A DNA stretch of 64,000 nt, from NCBI GenBank assembly GCA_020796225.1, contig CM036775.1, positions 11,459,171 through 11,523,170 on the forward strand, given 5' to 3'. A program made the position numbers and the translations under genes. This document shows, piece by piece, positions 1 through 11,571 of this stretch. The DNA is from Arion vulgaris. Lineage: Eukaryota; Mollusca; Gastropoda; Stylommatophora; Arionidae. The notes beneath the pieces are model-generated. The model saw only the letters and a list, made by a program, of their open reading frames with translations, had not been told where the DNA came from and ran no database searches. Position 1 is the first letter of the stretch; each line of letters opens with the position of its first letter.

Positions 1-113
1 TGTTTTACAATATCTTCATTTGCTATTGTATTTGGCCAGAAAATGTGCAGGATTCGTCTTAAACATTTATATTGGAGTGTCTCCAGCTTTTCTGGAAAGT
101 CAGCTTACAGCTC
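1..113 (-). mobile_element. LINE reverse-transcriptase C-terminal fragment (unit A)
   Basis: On the minus strand this reads as the post-RT part of a non-LTR retrotransposon ORF (CLRRILHIFWPNTIANEDIV). The same stretch occurs at 12017-12117 and 17690-17800, each time directly before the 55-bp minisatellite. It marks the edge of the segmentally duplicated unit, which starts left of this window. Confidence 0.6.
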
Positions 114-358
114 ATACTACTGTATAATAACACTTCTAGGACACTGCTTCTATTGAACCATGTATTGCTCACTACTATATAATAACACTTCAAGGACACT
201 ACTTCTATAGAACCATGTATTGCTCGCTACTGTTTAATAACACTTCTAGGACACTACTTCTATACAACCATGTATTGCTCTCTATTGCATAATAACACTT
301 CTAGGACACTACTTCTATAGAACCATGTATTGCTCACTACTGTATAATAACACTTCTA
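114..358. repeat. 55-bp minisatellite, block 1
   Basis: About 4.5 copies of a 55-bp unit that can be cut as GGACACTACTTCTATA, then CAACCATGTATTGCTC, then ACTACTGTATAATAACACTTCTA. Copies differ by a few substitutions such as TATAG for TATAC. The block stops at the TA that serves as the target of the element starting at 359 and resumes at 9166. No coding potential. Confidence 0.95.
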
Positions 359-741
359 TAGTCCGTTCAACAACTCATGCCCACAGTCCAATGCGAATTG
401 TATCAAAACCATCTATTTCACAGTAGCGAAACTTTGCACCCAACCTTAGAATTATACAGACGCAAATGTCTGATGGAAGAAATTGCTATAGGAAACCTGG
501 ATTTGATAATATAACAGTTTCCTTTGATGTTGGCGGCATATTTGGTTAGTCTGATACAGAATTTTAGTTTTTACAGTAATCGCACACATATGACATTTGA
601 TGACAAGTCTCATGCAAAGGCGTCTCAGTTTATACATGGGGGCCAATGTTGATACTTGCAATACAGTCATGAAATAAACAAGAAATGTAGACATAGTTGT
701 ATTATTGTTTTTAAATAACTTAAATTACAGTTAAAGATAGC

Positions 742-1150
742 TGCCATGTCATAATGCCATCCCCCTTTCACGTCCAGGCTTGGGACTGACAATGGCGGAG
801 TTCAAGTAGTAGTATGTCCCTTGCGGAACGTCGCATTCATCACAGCCAGCCTGAAAAGCTCTATGTCTCTTGCAAGTTCTTCTGCTTCTTCCAGCGTCAT
901 GTTCAAGGTTTCTTTAATGCTCTGCTGCCATCTTCGTCTTGGTCGTCTCCTACCTCGTTTTCCAGAAATCATGCCTTCCATTACCTTTCTCTTCAGACCA
1001 CTGTGGCCAAAATATTTCATTTTCCGGGACATAATGTTATTTATGAGCCAATGCTCCGTGATATTCAGGTCTTGTAGGATGTCTTTGTTTCTTCTCTTCT
1101 CTGTCCAACATGTTTTAAGAACTTTTCTGTAGCACCTTGTTATGGTGGAG
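742..1150 (-). mobile_element. RTE-like LINE 3' tail fragment
   Basis: The minus-strand frame at 802-1032 shows the C-terminal signature of RTE-type LINE ORFs: KYFGH, then GKRGRRRPRRRW, then a stretch ending FRLAVMNATFRKGH. It is truncated on the 5' side and nested in element A. Plus-strand frames here are shadows. Confidence 0.75.
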
Positions 1151-1193
1151 ACAGTTTCAAATTGCTACTTCTTCGTTACAATGTGTGTGTGTT

Positions 1194-1206
1194 AACATAT
1201 GTGGTA
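1194..1206. repeat. 13-bp target site duplication, left copy (AACATATGTGGTA)
   Basis: Identical to 8575-8587. The two copies bracket the whole tandem Penelope-like insertion exactly, showing that the 1207-8574 block entered as one unit. Confidence 0.9.
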
Positions 1207-2133
1207 AACTTTCCACCCTCATAGTTCCCTGGTGAAAAGGTCTTATTCCATCATCTCCCTATTCTTCAGTCTGATCCTGAGACACGTCCAGTCTTCCAAC
1301 ACTATCCTTTGGTGGCTTACAGACGGGACAGAAGCCTCAAGGATTTGTTGGTACCTGATCGCCTCAAGCCTAATATCCAGAGTCACTTTGGCACCATCCA
1401 GTGCGGACGTCGACGATGTTACACATGTGCATATGTAATACAGACCCGCACTGTCTCTTTTCCATAAGCTACGTATGCCATTCAAGACAGTTTCACGTGT
1501 GAGTCCAGTAATATCATCTATGCCATCACCTGCAAGCGATCAACAAGTCCTATATTGGCGAAACCGGTAAGAGACTCAGTGACCGATTCGCCCAACACTT
1601 CCGCGATATTCGCCAATGCTCTGCGACTCCTGTGGCTACCCATTTCAACGATACTGGCCATTCAGGAGTTGACGATGTCAAGGTCACAGCCATCCGATCA
1701 TGTTCCTCCGATGATCGCAGTCGGTTCGCCCTGGAGAACCGTTTTATTTCATTCTATGGCACTTTGAGACCTCTTGGACTCAACGCATTACATTCCTATG
1801 CTTCTTAGTACTGTCTTATCTCGTCCCTTGTTATCTATATGTGTGTTTGCTCCATATATGTGTCATTTATCCACTATATTGTTTATTGTTTCTCTTCTTT
1901 TCCACTTTCGGTTTTTGTGTCCACTCATTTCGTTGTTCGTTTTTATTCCCAGATTTTCATTATATAGGTTTATGTTTCCACATGTAATCGTCCATTTGTA
2001 GTGTTCCTCGAAATTCGTCATTCTTGTTGTATTATTTGCTTGATAAAGGCCTTTTGGTGAAGCGTTGCTGTTTATCGTCACTGTTTATGTATTTTGTAAA
2101 ACTGTAATACTTTGTGTTAACGTGTTTAGCTAT
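1207..2133 (+). mobile_element. Penelope-like element, 5'-truncated leading copy
   Basis: Homologous to the last 0.9 kb of the two longer copies downstream. It starts mid-ORF at the stretch matching 4440 and ends at GTGTTTAGCTAT, the same end as the last copy. It encodes the Cys motif CGRRRCYTC (about 1398-1430) and a frameshifted GIY-YIG endonuclease region (about 1490-1680). A truncated copy leading a tandem array is the pseudo-LTR arrangement known for Penelope-like elements. Confidence 0.88.
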
Positions 2134-5100
2134 TTTCCAAGTTTTACTGCAGTCTCCACCTTTTCTCGATAATCGTCGCCATATTGCTGCAACTATTGAG
2201 TCGTCACTCAGTAGGTAGGTTTTATAGTTATTTTTGTTGTGTAATGCATTTCCCGTTCCTACACCCCAACCTTATTTAGCATATTATATCGGTTCTTTTG
2301 TTTGTATTTCTATTACTATGCCTTCCCTTCAATACTTGTTGAATTTTCTTCGATCTTATATCTCGGTTTCCTTCAGCCTCCTACCAGACTGATGTGCGTC
2401 TTACTGCCATCAGTTATGCTATAGTTACTTTCAAAAACTCGTTTCTGCTCTCATCGTAATTTTCTCTTCACATGTCAGCGTCTTAAGGTTATTCCAAAAG
2501 GCTTTGCTTCCAACTTCCACCCCTCTGCAGGCTCATTATACCCCAGGGAGCAGCGTAGGTTACTTAAGTTAGAAACCAAATGTGCACTACAACGCATGCG
2601 TTGTATCGCGGCCAACCACTCACACCTTCTATCTGACTTGGATTCCTCCCAGTCCCTACTTCTACAACGTCTCATTAGTCTCACTTCTATAATATGTCCT
2701 TTACTCCCTTATTCGTTTCACCATCCACGTTCTTAACAGACAACTGCATGAATTTATTTGCAGGCATCATCAACAAAAACTTGACCTTCTTCGCCCTGTA
2801 CCTTCTACCACTCCTCTCAATTGTCCAACACTATCTTCTCCTCCTACCCAGGTTGTCTGCATCCCTCCAGACCTTCTCTTATCTGACAGCGAGAGATGTG
2901 TTTTAAGTAAGGGTCTTCAGTTTGTTCCTCTCCGTCCCTCCATTGACCACTACTCTACTCTTCAGGATGTCAACCGCTTCCACCGTGGCCTGCGACTCAA
3001 ATTCCATTTCCATCACCAGGAGGACCCTCTAGAACATCACGACTCGAGTATGTTCTCTAAGTATTCCACTCGCAAGCATGATTGGACTCCTAAACCTGGT
3101 GCCTCTACCGCTCTTGATCTCTACATCAAGAATACTACATACGACATTGGACTTCTCCACCTAAACGCCTAGGCGTTCTAACATGTCCCGTCCGAGTTTG
3201 TGCTCTATCACACCTCCGTCGACGTGATGACATTGTTATCAAACCTGCTGACAAAGGTGGTGCCATAGTCGTATGGAGTAAAGAACTATACCTACAGGAA
3301 GGCCACAACCAACTCCGTAACACCCTATTCTACAATAATATTCCTTCTGATGCCACACTATCCAACAATAGTAAGGTCCGTACAGTCATCAAGAACCTCA
3401 TTGCCTCAAAGACCTTCCTGCGCGCATCATCACTATGTATCATCGACAGTTGTTTGGGCAAACCCGCATTCTATATGCTCCCAAAAATTCATAAACTTCA
3501 CAATCCTGGTAGGCCTATTGTTTCTGCTTGCTCTTGTCCTCACAGACATATCTCCGAATTCCTTGATAGTATCTTCAATCCTATAGTCACCACACTACCT
3601 TCATTCTTGAAAGATACTAACCACACTTTGTCTGTTTTTCTTCTATTAAGTTGTTGCCTGGCAGGACTTATCGTCTCTTCCTCCTTGATGTCTGTTCACT
3701 GTATACCTCTATACCTCATTCTGACGGACTCCAAGCTCTCCAGTTTTTTCTCGACAGGAGAACTAACCCTCTTGTCTCCACCTCGACTCTCCTTCGTCTT
3801 GCAGAACTAGTTCTCACTCTCAACTCCTTTCAGTTCAATGACCAGTTCTTGGAACAGATTAGTGGGGTCGCCATGGGTACTAAAATGGGACCCAGCTATG
3901 CTTGTCTATTCATGGGTCATCTCGAACACTTAGTATGGAACACCTATGATGGCCTTCTTCCGTCCGTGTATCATAGATACATCGATGATTGTATTGGAGT
4001 TACCGATATGTCTGAAGCCGATTTGTCAGCTTCATCACCTTCATCAATGCCTTCAATCCTGCTATTCGGTTCACCTCTCACATCTCTACCTCCTGTGTCA
4101 ATTTTCTTGACATCACTATCACCATCAGCCTATCCACTATCACTACATCAGTATACTACAAGCCTACTGATACACATAGCTTTCTTCTGTATACCTCTTC
4201 CCATCCCCAGGCCTGTCGTGACTCTTTACCTTTCTCCCAACTCTTACGCCTTAATCGCCTCTGTAGTGAGGACGACGATTTTCTTGATAAAGCTCACGAG
4301 ATGCTGGATTTCTTCCGCCAGCGCTTATACCCGGAGAATGTGCTTACATCTGCCATGCATCGGGTACAGCTAATTGCTCGCCAGGAGGCCCTCTCTCACA
4401 TGCATAGAACCCCCAATTCTGACAGGGTTAAACTCATCTTAACTTTCCACCCTCATAGTTCCCTGGTGAAAAGGTCTTATTCCATCATCTCCCTATTCTT
4501 CAGTCTGATCCTGAGACACGTCCAGTCTTCCAACACTATCCTTTGGTGGCTTACAGACGGGACAGAAGCCTCAAGATTTGTTGGTACACAGTACGCCTCA
4601 AGCCTAATATCCAGAGTCACTTTGGCACCATCCAGTGCGGACGTCGTGATGTTACACATGTGCATATGTAATACAGACCCGCACTGTCTCTTTTCCAAAG
4701 CTACGTATGCCATTCAAGACAGTTTCACGTGTGAGTCCCGTAATATCATCTATGCCATCACCTGCAAGCGGTGCAACAAGTCCTATATTGGCGAAACCGG
4801 TAAGAGACTCAGTGACCGATTCGCCCAACACTTGGATTTGCCAATGCTCTGCGACTCCTGTGGCTACCCATTTCAACGATACTGGCCATTCAGGAGTTGC
4901 GATGTCCAGGTACAGCCATCCGATCATGTTCCTCCGATGATGCAGTCGATTCGCCCTGGAGAACCGTTTTATTTCATTCTATGGCACTTTGCGACCTCTT
5001 GGACTCAACGCATTACATTCCTATGCTTCTTAGTACTGTCTTATCTCGTGCCTTGTTATCTATATGTGTGTTTGCTCCATATAGTGTCATTTATCCACTA

Positions 5101-5358
5101 TATTGTTTATTGTTTCTCTTCTTTTCCACTTTCGGTTTTTGTGTCCACTCATTTGTTTGTTCGTTTTTATTCCCAGATTTTCATTATATAGGTTTATGTT
5201 TCCACATGTAATCGTCCATTTGTAGTGTTCCTCGAAATTCGTCATTCTTGTTGTATTATTTGCTTGATAAAGGCCTTTTGGTCGAAGCGTTGCTGTTTAT
5301 CGTCACTGTTTATGTATTTTGTAAAACTGTAATACTTTGTGTTAACGTGTTTAGCTAT
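2134..5358 (+). mobile_element. Penelope-like retroelement, tandem copy 1
   Basis: A 3.2-kb unit between two copies of the terminal GTGTTTAGCTAT. Its ORF region (about 2680-4990) is broken by many one-base indels, but carries the Penelope order: an N-terminal domain (LSKGLQFVP), PKIHK, RT with YIDD, and a GIY-YIG endonuclease. A short palindromic hammerhead-like segment lies near the 3' end (5263-5290). The next copy follows head to tail. Confidence 0.93.
2680..4990 (+). pseudogene. Penelope-like RT/GIY-YIG endonuclease ORF, frameshifted (copy 1)
   Basis: Such proteins nick the target with a GIY-YIG domain and prime reverse transcription there. Visible parts, in order: LSKGLQFVPLRPSIDHYS (about 2905-2950); DIVIKPADKGGAIVVW (about 3226-3275); FYMLPKIHK with NPGRPIVSA (about 3470-3530); RT core LDVCSLYTSI (about 3684); GVAMGTKMGPSYACLFMGH (about 3866-3920); catalytic YIDD (about 3978); and NIIYAIT plus SYIGETGKRLSDRF (about 4740-4830). 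At least five frame changes occur, so the frame is not functional as written. The frame changes differ from those in copy 2, so part may be consensus error. Confidence 0.88.
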
Positions 5359-8300
5359 TTTCCAAGTTTTACTGCAGTCTCCACCTTTTCTCGATAATCG
5401 TCGCCATATTGCTGCAACTATTCGTCGTCACTCAGTAGGTAAGGTTTTATAGTTATTTTTGTTGTGTAGGTGCATTTCCCGTTCTACACCCCAACTGTTT
5501 AGCATATTATATCGGTTCTTTTGTTTGTATTTCTATTACTATGCCTTCCCTTCAATACTTGTTGAATTTTCTTCGATCTTATATCTCGGTTTCCTTCAGC
5601 CTCCTACCGACTGATGTGCGTCTTACTGCCATCAGTTATGCTATGGTTACTTTCAAAAAAAACTCGTTTCTGCTCTCATCGTAATTTTCTCTTCACATGT
5701 CAGCGTCTTAGGTTATTCCCAAGGCTTTGCTTCAACTTCCACCCTCTGCAGGCTCATTATACCCCAGGGAGCAGCGTAGGTTACTTAAGTTAGAAACCAA
5801 ATGTCACTTTTCAAGCGCATGCGTTGTATCGCGACCAACCACTCACACCTTCTATCTGACTTGGATTCCTCCCAGTCCCTACTTCTACAACGTCTCGTAG
5901 TCTCACTTCTACTAATATGCTCCTTTACTCCCTTATTCGTTTCACCATCCACGTTCTTAACAGACAACTGCATGAATTTATTTGCAGGCATCATCAACAA
6001 AACTGACCTTCTTCGCCCTGTACCTTCTACCACTCCTCTCAATTGTCAACAACTATCTTCTCCTCCCACCCAGGTTGTCTGCATCCCTCCAGACCTTCTC
6101 TTATCTGACAGCTGAGATGTGTTTAAGTAAGGGTCTTCAGTTTGTTCCTCTCCGTCCCTCCATTGACCACTACTCTACTCTTCAGGATGTCAACCGCTTC
6201 CACCGTGGCCTGCGACTCAAATTCCATTTCCATCACCAGGAGGACCCTCTAGAACATCACGACTCGAGTATGTTCTCCAAGTATTCCACTCTAAGCATGA
6301 TTGGACTCCTAAACCTGGTGCCTCTAACGCTCTTGATCTCTACATCAAGAATACTACATACGACATTGGACTTCTCCACCTAAACGCCTAGGCGTTCTAA
6401 CATGTCACCGTCCAGGTTTCGTGCTCTATCACACCTCCGTCGCGTGATGACATTGTTATCAAACCTGCTGACAAAGGTGGTGCCATAGTCGTATGGAGTA
6501 AAGAACTATACCTACAGGAAGGCCACAACCAACTCCGTAAACACCTATTCTACAATAATATTCCTTCTGATGCCACACTATCCAACAATAGTAAGGTCCG
6601 TACAGTCATCAAGAACCTCATTGCCTCAAAAGACCTTCCTACCGGCGCATCATCACTATGTATCATCGACAGTTGTTTGGGCAAACCCGCATTCTATATG
6701 CTCCCAAAATTCATAAACTTCACAATCCTGGTAGGCCTATTGTTTCTGCTTGCTCTTGTCCTCCGGAACATATCTCCAATTCCTTGATGTATCTTCAATC
6801 CTATAGTCACCACACTACCTTCATTCTTGAAAGATACTAACCACACTTTGTCTGTTTTTCTTCTATTAAGTTGTTGCCTGGCAGGACTTATCGTCTCTTC
6901 CTCCTTGATGTCTGTTCACTGTATACCTCTATACCTCATTCTGACGGACTCCAAGCTCTCCAGTTTTTTCTCGACAGGAGAACTAACCCTCTTGTCTCCA
7001 CCTCGACTCTCCTTCGTCTTGCAGAACTAGTTCTCACTCTCAACTCCTTTCAGTTCAATGACCAGTTCTTCGAACAGATTAGTGGGGTCGCCATGGGTAC
7101 TAAAATGGGACCCAGCTATGCTTGTCTATTCATGGGTCATCTCGAACACTTAGTATGGAACACCTATGATGGCCCTCTTCCGTCCGTGTATCATAGATAC
7201 ATCGATGATTGTATTGGAGTTACGATATGTCTAACGATTGTCACGCTTCATCACCTTCATCAATGCCTTCAATCCTGCTATTCGGTTCACCTCTCACATC
7301 TCTACCTCCTGTGTCAATTTTCTTGACATCACTATCACCATCAGCCTATCCACTATCACTACATCAGTATACTACAAGCCTACTGATACACATAGCTTCT
7401 TCTGTATACCTCTTCCCATCCCCAGGCCTGTCGTGACTCTTTACCTTTCTCCCAACTCTTACGCCTTCAGTCGCCTCTGTAGTGAGGACACGATTTTCTT
7501 GATAAAGCTCACGAGATGCTGGATTTCTTCCGCCAGCGCTTATACCCGGAGAATGTGCTTACATCTGCCATGCATCGGGTACAGCTAATTGCTCGCCAGG
7601 AGGCCCTCTCTCACATGCATAGAACCCCCAATTCTGACAGGGTTAAACTCATCTTAACTTTCCACCCTCATAGTTCCCTGGTGAAAAAGGTCTTATTCCA
7701 TCATCTCCTATTCTTCAGTCTGATCCTGAGACACGTCCAGTCTTCCAACACTATCCTTTGGTGGCTTACAGGCGGGACAGAAGCCTCAAGGATTTGTTGG
7801 TACACAGTCGCCTCAAGCCTAATATCCAGAGTCACTTTGGCACCATCCAGTGCGGACGTCGACGATGTTACACATGTGCATATGTAATACAGACCCGCAC
7901 TGTCTCTTTTCCAAAAGCTACGTATGCCATTCAAGACAGTTTCACGTGTGAGTCCCGTAATATCATCTATGCCATCACCTGCAACGATGCAACAAGTCCT
8001 ATATTGGCGAACCGGTAAGAGACTCAGTGACCGATTCGCCCAACACTTACGCGAATTCGCCAATGCTCTGCGACTCCTGTGCTACCCATTTCAACGATAC
8101 TGGCCATTCAGGAGTTGCGATGTCCAGGTCACAGCCATCCGATCATGTTCCTCCGATGATCGAATCGATTCGCCCTGGAGAACCGTTTTATTTCATTCTA
8201 TGGCACTTGCGACCTCTTGGACTCAACGCATTACATTCCTATGCTTCTTAGTACTGTCTTATCTAGTGCCTTGTTATCTATATGTGTGTTTGCTCCATAT

Positions 8301-8574
8301 ATGTGTCATTTATCCACTATATTGTTTATTGTTTCTCTTCTTTTCCACTTTCGGTTTTTGTGTCCACTCATTTCGTTGTTCGTTTTTATTCCCAGATTTT
8401 CATTATATAGGTTTATGTTTCCACATGTAATCGTCCATTTGTAGTGTTCCTCGAAATTCGTCATTCTTGTTGTATTATTTGCTTGATAAAGGCCTTTTGG
8501 TGAACGTTGCTGTTTATCGTACTGTTTATGTATTTTGTAAAACTGTAATACTTTGTGTTAACGTGTTTAGCTAT
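5359..8574 (+). mobile_element. Penelope-like retroelement, tandem copy 2
   Basis: A head-to-tail second unit of about 3.2 kb, nearly identical to copy 1 apart from scattered short indels and substitutions, many near CG dinucleotides. It ends exactly at GTGTTTAGCTAT, followed by the right target duplication. Confidence 0.93.
5900..8215 (+). pseudogene. Penelope-like RT/GIY-YIG endonuclease ORF, frameshifted (copy 2)
   Basis: Same domain order as copy 1: N-terminal domain near 6130-6300, DIVIKPADKGGAIVVW near 6447, LPKIHK near 6703, GVAMGTKMGPSYACLFMGH near 7088-7140, YIDDCIGVT near 7198-7225, Cys motif CGRRRCYTC near 7852-7880, and the GIY-YIG region near 7955-8060. In the endonuclease the Cys pair and the YIG segment are split by a one-base loss (compare 4760 with 7981). 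This copy carries the Cys motif in full, whereas copy 1 has lost bases there. Confidence 0.88.
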
Positions 8575-8587
8575 AACATATGTGGTA
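8575..8587. repeat. 13-bp target site duplication, right copy
   Basis: AACATATGTGGTA, identical to 1194-1206, directly after the last base of the Penelope-like array. Confidence 0.9.
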
Positions 8588-9165
8588 GGGAGGTATCACT
8601 ATAATAAAATAGCTCTTTTCTCTGGTTCTTGTATACTGTAGTACAGATGACCTATATGTGCCTCTTTGCAGAAATACGTGTATAGCATTAATGATACTTT
8701 TTGTATTGTAACTTCAAATTCATTAGAAATGTTTTATCAATGTCTGTTTTGAGAAGTCAACAATATGACCCAATAGCCTCACACTAATTTCAATATACGC
8801 CTTTAACTAGAAGTCCATCTCCCTCTAATGACGTTAATTGTTTACCATGTTCAAGTGCGATTCTATTCGGTGCATGGAAAATGCAAGAATTGTTAAAAAA
8901 ACCACAGAATTCGTCCTGAATGTTGCTATTTTTGGCATCAATGTATTAAATGGCTGTAAACATTAGTGTTCTTCAACCAAGCCAATGGACGCGTTAAATA
9001 TATAGCACAAAGAAGGCAACTTCTAGATGGTATGATTGTTTGAATGGCAAAAATATTTTATAGCGTCAGAAACGTGTAGTTCACATGCAAGTTTTCAAGT
9101 TATTTCATCAAATGGTTACAAAGATACAAATTTTTATCTGGGGGCATGACAAGTTGAACGGACTA
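8588..9165. mobile_element. Right arm of element A
   Basis: AT-rich, with no open frame of note. The last 215 bp match the relic at 12191-12388. It ends with the terminal inverted repeat (ACAAGTTGAACGGACTA). Confidence 0.75.
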
Positions 9166-9960
9166 CAGGACACTACTTCTATAGAACCATGTATTGCCCA
9201 CTACTGTATAATAACACTTCTAGGACACTACTTCTGACACAATGTATTGCTCACAAATGTATAATAACACTTCTAGGACACTACTTCTATACAATCATGT
9301 ATTGCCACTACTGTTTAATAACACTTCTAGGACACTGCTTCTATACAACCATGTATTGCCCACTACTGTATAATAACACTTCTAGGACACTGCTTCTATA
9401 CAATCATGTATTCCCCACTGCTGTATAATAACACTTCTAGGACACTACTTCTATACAACCATGTATTGCTCACAAATGTATAATAACACTTCTAGGACAC
9501 TGCTTCTATACAATCATGTATTGCCCACTACTGTTTAATAACACTTCTAGGACACTACTTCTATACAACCATGTTTGCCCACTCTGTATAATAACACTTC
9601 TAGGACACTGCTTCTATACAATCATGTATTGCCCACTACTGTTTAATAACACTTCTAGGACACTACTTCTATACAATCATGTATTGCCCACTACTGTATA
9701 ATAACACTTCTAGGACACTGCTTCTATACAATCATGTATTGCCCACTACTGTATAATAACACTTCTGGACACTACTTCGTACAACAATGTATTGCTCACA
9801 AATGTATAATAACACTTCTAGGACACTATTTCTGTACAACAATGTATTGCTCACAAATGTATAATAACACTTCTAGGACACTACTTCTGTACAATCATGT
9901 ATTGCCCACTACTGTATAATAACACTTCTAGGACACTACTTCTATACAATCATGTATTGC
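9166..9960. repeat. 55-bp minisatellite, block 2 (longest)
   Basis: About 14 copies of the 55-bp unit. Several share a variant with CACAAATG in place of CACTACTG. Plus-strand frames of 61-79 codons here are products of the repeat and not genes. Confidence 0.95.
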
Positions 9961-10470
9961 TTTCAGAGAAAAAACCCACATAACTTGGTGTTATTTTTCA
10001 GCTTTGATCAGGTTGCCATTTTTCAACTATGAACCGGGCACAATAGGCTGAGGTACCATCTATTCAACAATTACAAGATAAGCCCTACTGACATATGCAC
10101 ATGTGGCATCAGCAAGTGACAGGGACAAAATCATGCAAGAGAGTCCATCATATAATTAACACAAGAAATACACATGACCAACCCCCCATGTCAGTCCAAG
10201 ACATACTACAAGGAGATGTACATTGATCCGATTGATCACTAACTACTTTAGAAGTAAACAAGTCAATGTCTGAAATAGTTGGAAGAAGAAGAATACTGCT
10301 TCTATATAATTTCAGTTTAGTTTTAAGATTTAATACTTTGGTTTTCCAGATTTTGTTGAGCATTGCAAAAGTTTGACTTGCTATCTAGATTTTTCAAATG
10401 ATGTCCATTTTCTGATCAATCAACATCCTGCGATAATGTACTTACCATGTATACAAAATCTTTCTCTATG
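9961..10470 (+). mobile_element. RNase H-type LINE 3' tail (unit A)
   Basis: With frame changes, the plus strand reads GHNRLRYHLFNNYKISPTD followed by CTCGI, the C-terminal zinc-finger region found in LINEs with an RNase H domain. Homologous blocks follow the minisatellite at 15211-15720 and 22727-23370. Confidence 0.6.
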
Positions 10471-10477
10471 ATGTAAT

Positions 10478-10800
10478 TTTTTTTTTTTTTAATACTTTTG
10501 TCCGCTTTCAGCGAGCAAGTTTCATCTCTGAAACTGATTTTTGCGTGAAAATCCGTTTTCAATTTCTTACAATGGAGCGTGCACATTGTAAATTACTTTA
10601 CACTGGCAGCTGTGTGCTCAATGTACTAGTAATTAGTATTCCCTCGCCATACAGGCAGATTTTCTCCGACTTCAGAGGTACTCACGTTATCGTCCTGAGT
10701 AAGACCAGGTGACTCGAACAAATGCCGGACAGTAGGTTCGAACCCGAGCTATGGGCGTCTCACAGCTAGCAGGCCGAGCTACTATCAACTACTCTAGGCA
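10478..10800 (-). mobile_element. tRNA-headed SINE, minus strand
   Basis: Reverse complement of the SINE at 25386-25727. The poly-A tail appears as a T-run at 10478-10490, and a pol III B-box-like GGTTCGAACCT lies near 10733-10743. It interrupts the LINE tail that is continuous in unit B. Confidence 0.8.
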
Positions 10801-10804
10801 GTCC

Positions 10805-10965
10805 CCCAATAGTATTAGTAATAGTAGTATAGTAGTAGTATTAATATTAAAAGTAATTGTAGTGGTAGTGGTGGTAGTAGTAGTAGTAGTAGTAATAGTA
10901 GTAGTAGTAGTAGTAATTGTAGTAGTAGTAGTAATAGTAGTTGCAGTAGAAGTACAACAGTAAGA
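10805..10965. repeat. (TAG)n/(TAA)n microsatellite, unit A
   Basis: About 160 bp of TAG/TAA trinucleotides. It is the paralogue of the 1.2-kb array at 15889-17110 and of short versions at 23930 and 25925. Confidence 0.9.
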
Positions 10966-11030
10966 TCAAATGTGATAATGCAACTAAAATACATTTTTTT
11001 AAAATTATTAAAGTGCAACATTCTTCTTCA

Positions 11031-11550
11031 CCTTTCAACTCCCAATGGAGCACATGTCTTCAACAAACTTCTTCCAGCTTTTCTTCTCTCTTGTCACCCT
11101 TTCCAATTAACCAATTTTGGCAGTTTTCTGACAGGAATGAAGGTTAGTCGGCATCACCGGATCCTTTTTGCTTTCCAGGCGATACATCAGTTGTTACCCC
11201 CAGCCCCCACCCTCTCCGTAGGAAACTTTCCAGTAGTTTAGATGGTTGAGTTAGATTATTTCTTGTTGTACTGTCCATGTTTGTTGACGATTTGTTGGCT
11301 AATTTTGTCTAGGGGTGGGAAGGTAGCCAGCCCCATGCATGACTCTCCAGGTTGCCTCTTACGATATGCCTGGCAGGTAAAATTGCTGCATATTCTTTCC
11401 TCCCCTTTAAAGCCGCAGTCGCACATTGGCCTACCTCTGCTTTAGTCGCCTCTTATGACATGCCTTATGGGGCACAGTGTAACAATTCTTTTCTCCCCTT
11501 GCGAGCCCCAGCAACACATGGGAGTACAGTAAACTTGCAATGATGGCAAA
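11031..11550 (-). mobile_element. SINE-type insertion with two tandem head segments, minus strand
   Basis: The block separates two pieces of the conserved intron flank that are contiguous in units B and C. The similar stretches at about 11350-11405 and 11450-11500 (CCTCTTACGATATGCC and CCTCTTATGACATGCC, each followed by TTCTTTCCTCCCC-like sequence) match the reverse complement of the SINE heads at 23975, 29567 and 34237. Confidence 0.65.
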
Positions 11551-11552
11551 AT

Positions 11553-11571
11553 GGTAAGTAGAACTACTTAC
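11553..11571. promoter_or_regulatory. Palindromic splice-donor sequence
   Basis: GTAAGTAG-AA-CTACTTAC reads as a consensus 5' splice site on both strands. The minus-strand copy is the donor of the 11572-11613 exon. The plus-strand copy lies at the insertion edge. Confidence 0.6.

Larger units (their letters stand above)
359..9165. mobile_element. TA-inserted TIR element A (Tc1/mariner-like), carrying nested LINE and Penelope insertions
   Basis: The left end TAGTCCGTTCAAC is matched by an inverted right end (GTTGAACGGACTA, ending 9165). Imperfect inverted similarity continues for about 80 bp. It splits the minisatellite at CTTC-TA; the TA is duplicated at 357-358 and appears as CA at 9166-9167. 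Its own sequence is only about 359-740 and 8588-9165, because a LINE tail and a tandem Penelope-like insertion lie inside. I see no transposase in those arms, so it is non-autonomous or gutted. The right arm recurs alone at 12191-12388. Confidence 0.8.

Noticed and set aside
452..694. 80-codon minus-strand frame in the left arm of element A as transposase
   Set aside because: No HTH, DDE residues or similarity to the transposases of elements B and C.
9189..9919. Plus-strand frames MYCPLLYNNTSRTLLLYNHV
   Set aside because: Product of the 55-bp minisatellite, whose period plus small indels keeps short frames open. Not a gene.
10440..10470. Splice-donor-like CTTACCATGTATAC (minus GTAAGTAC), repeated at 15673 and 23192
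   Set aside because: The nearest acceptor gives a 20-nt or 14-nt segment that does not fit phase 1-1 and lacks a pyrimidine tract. The sequence is identical in all units and lies in LINE tail DNA.
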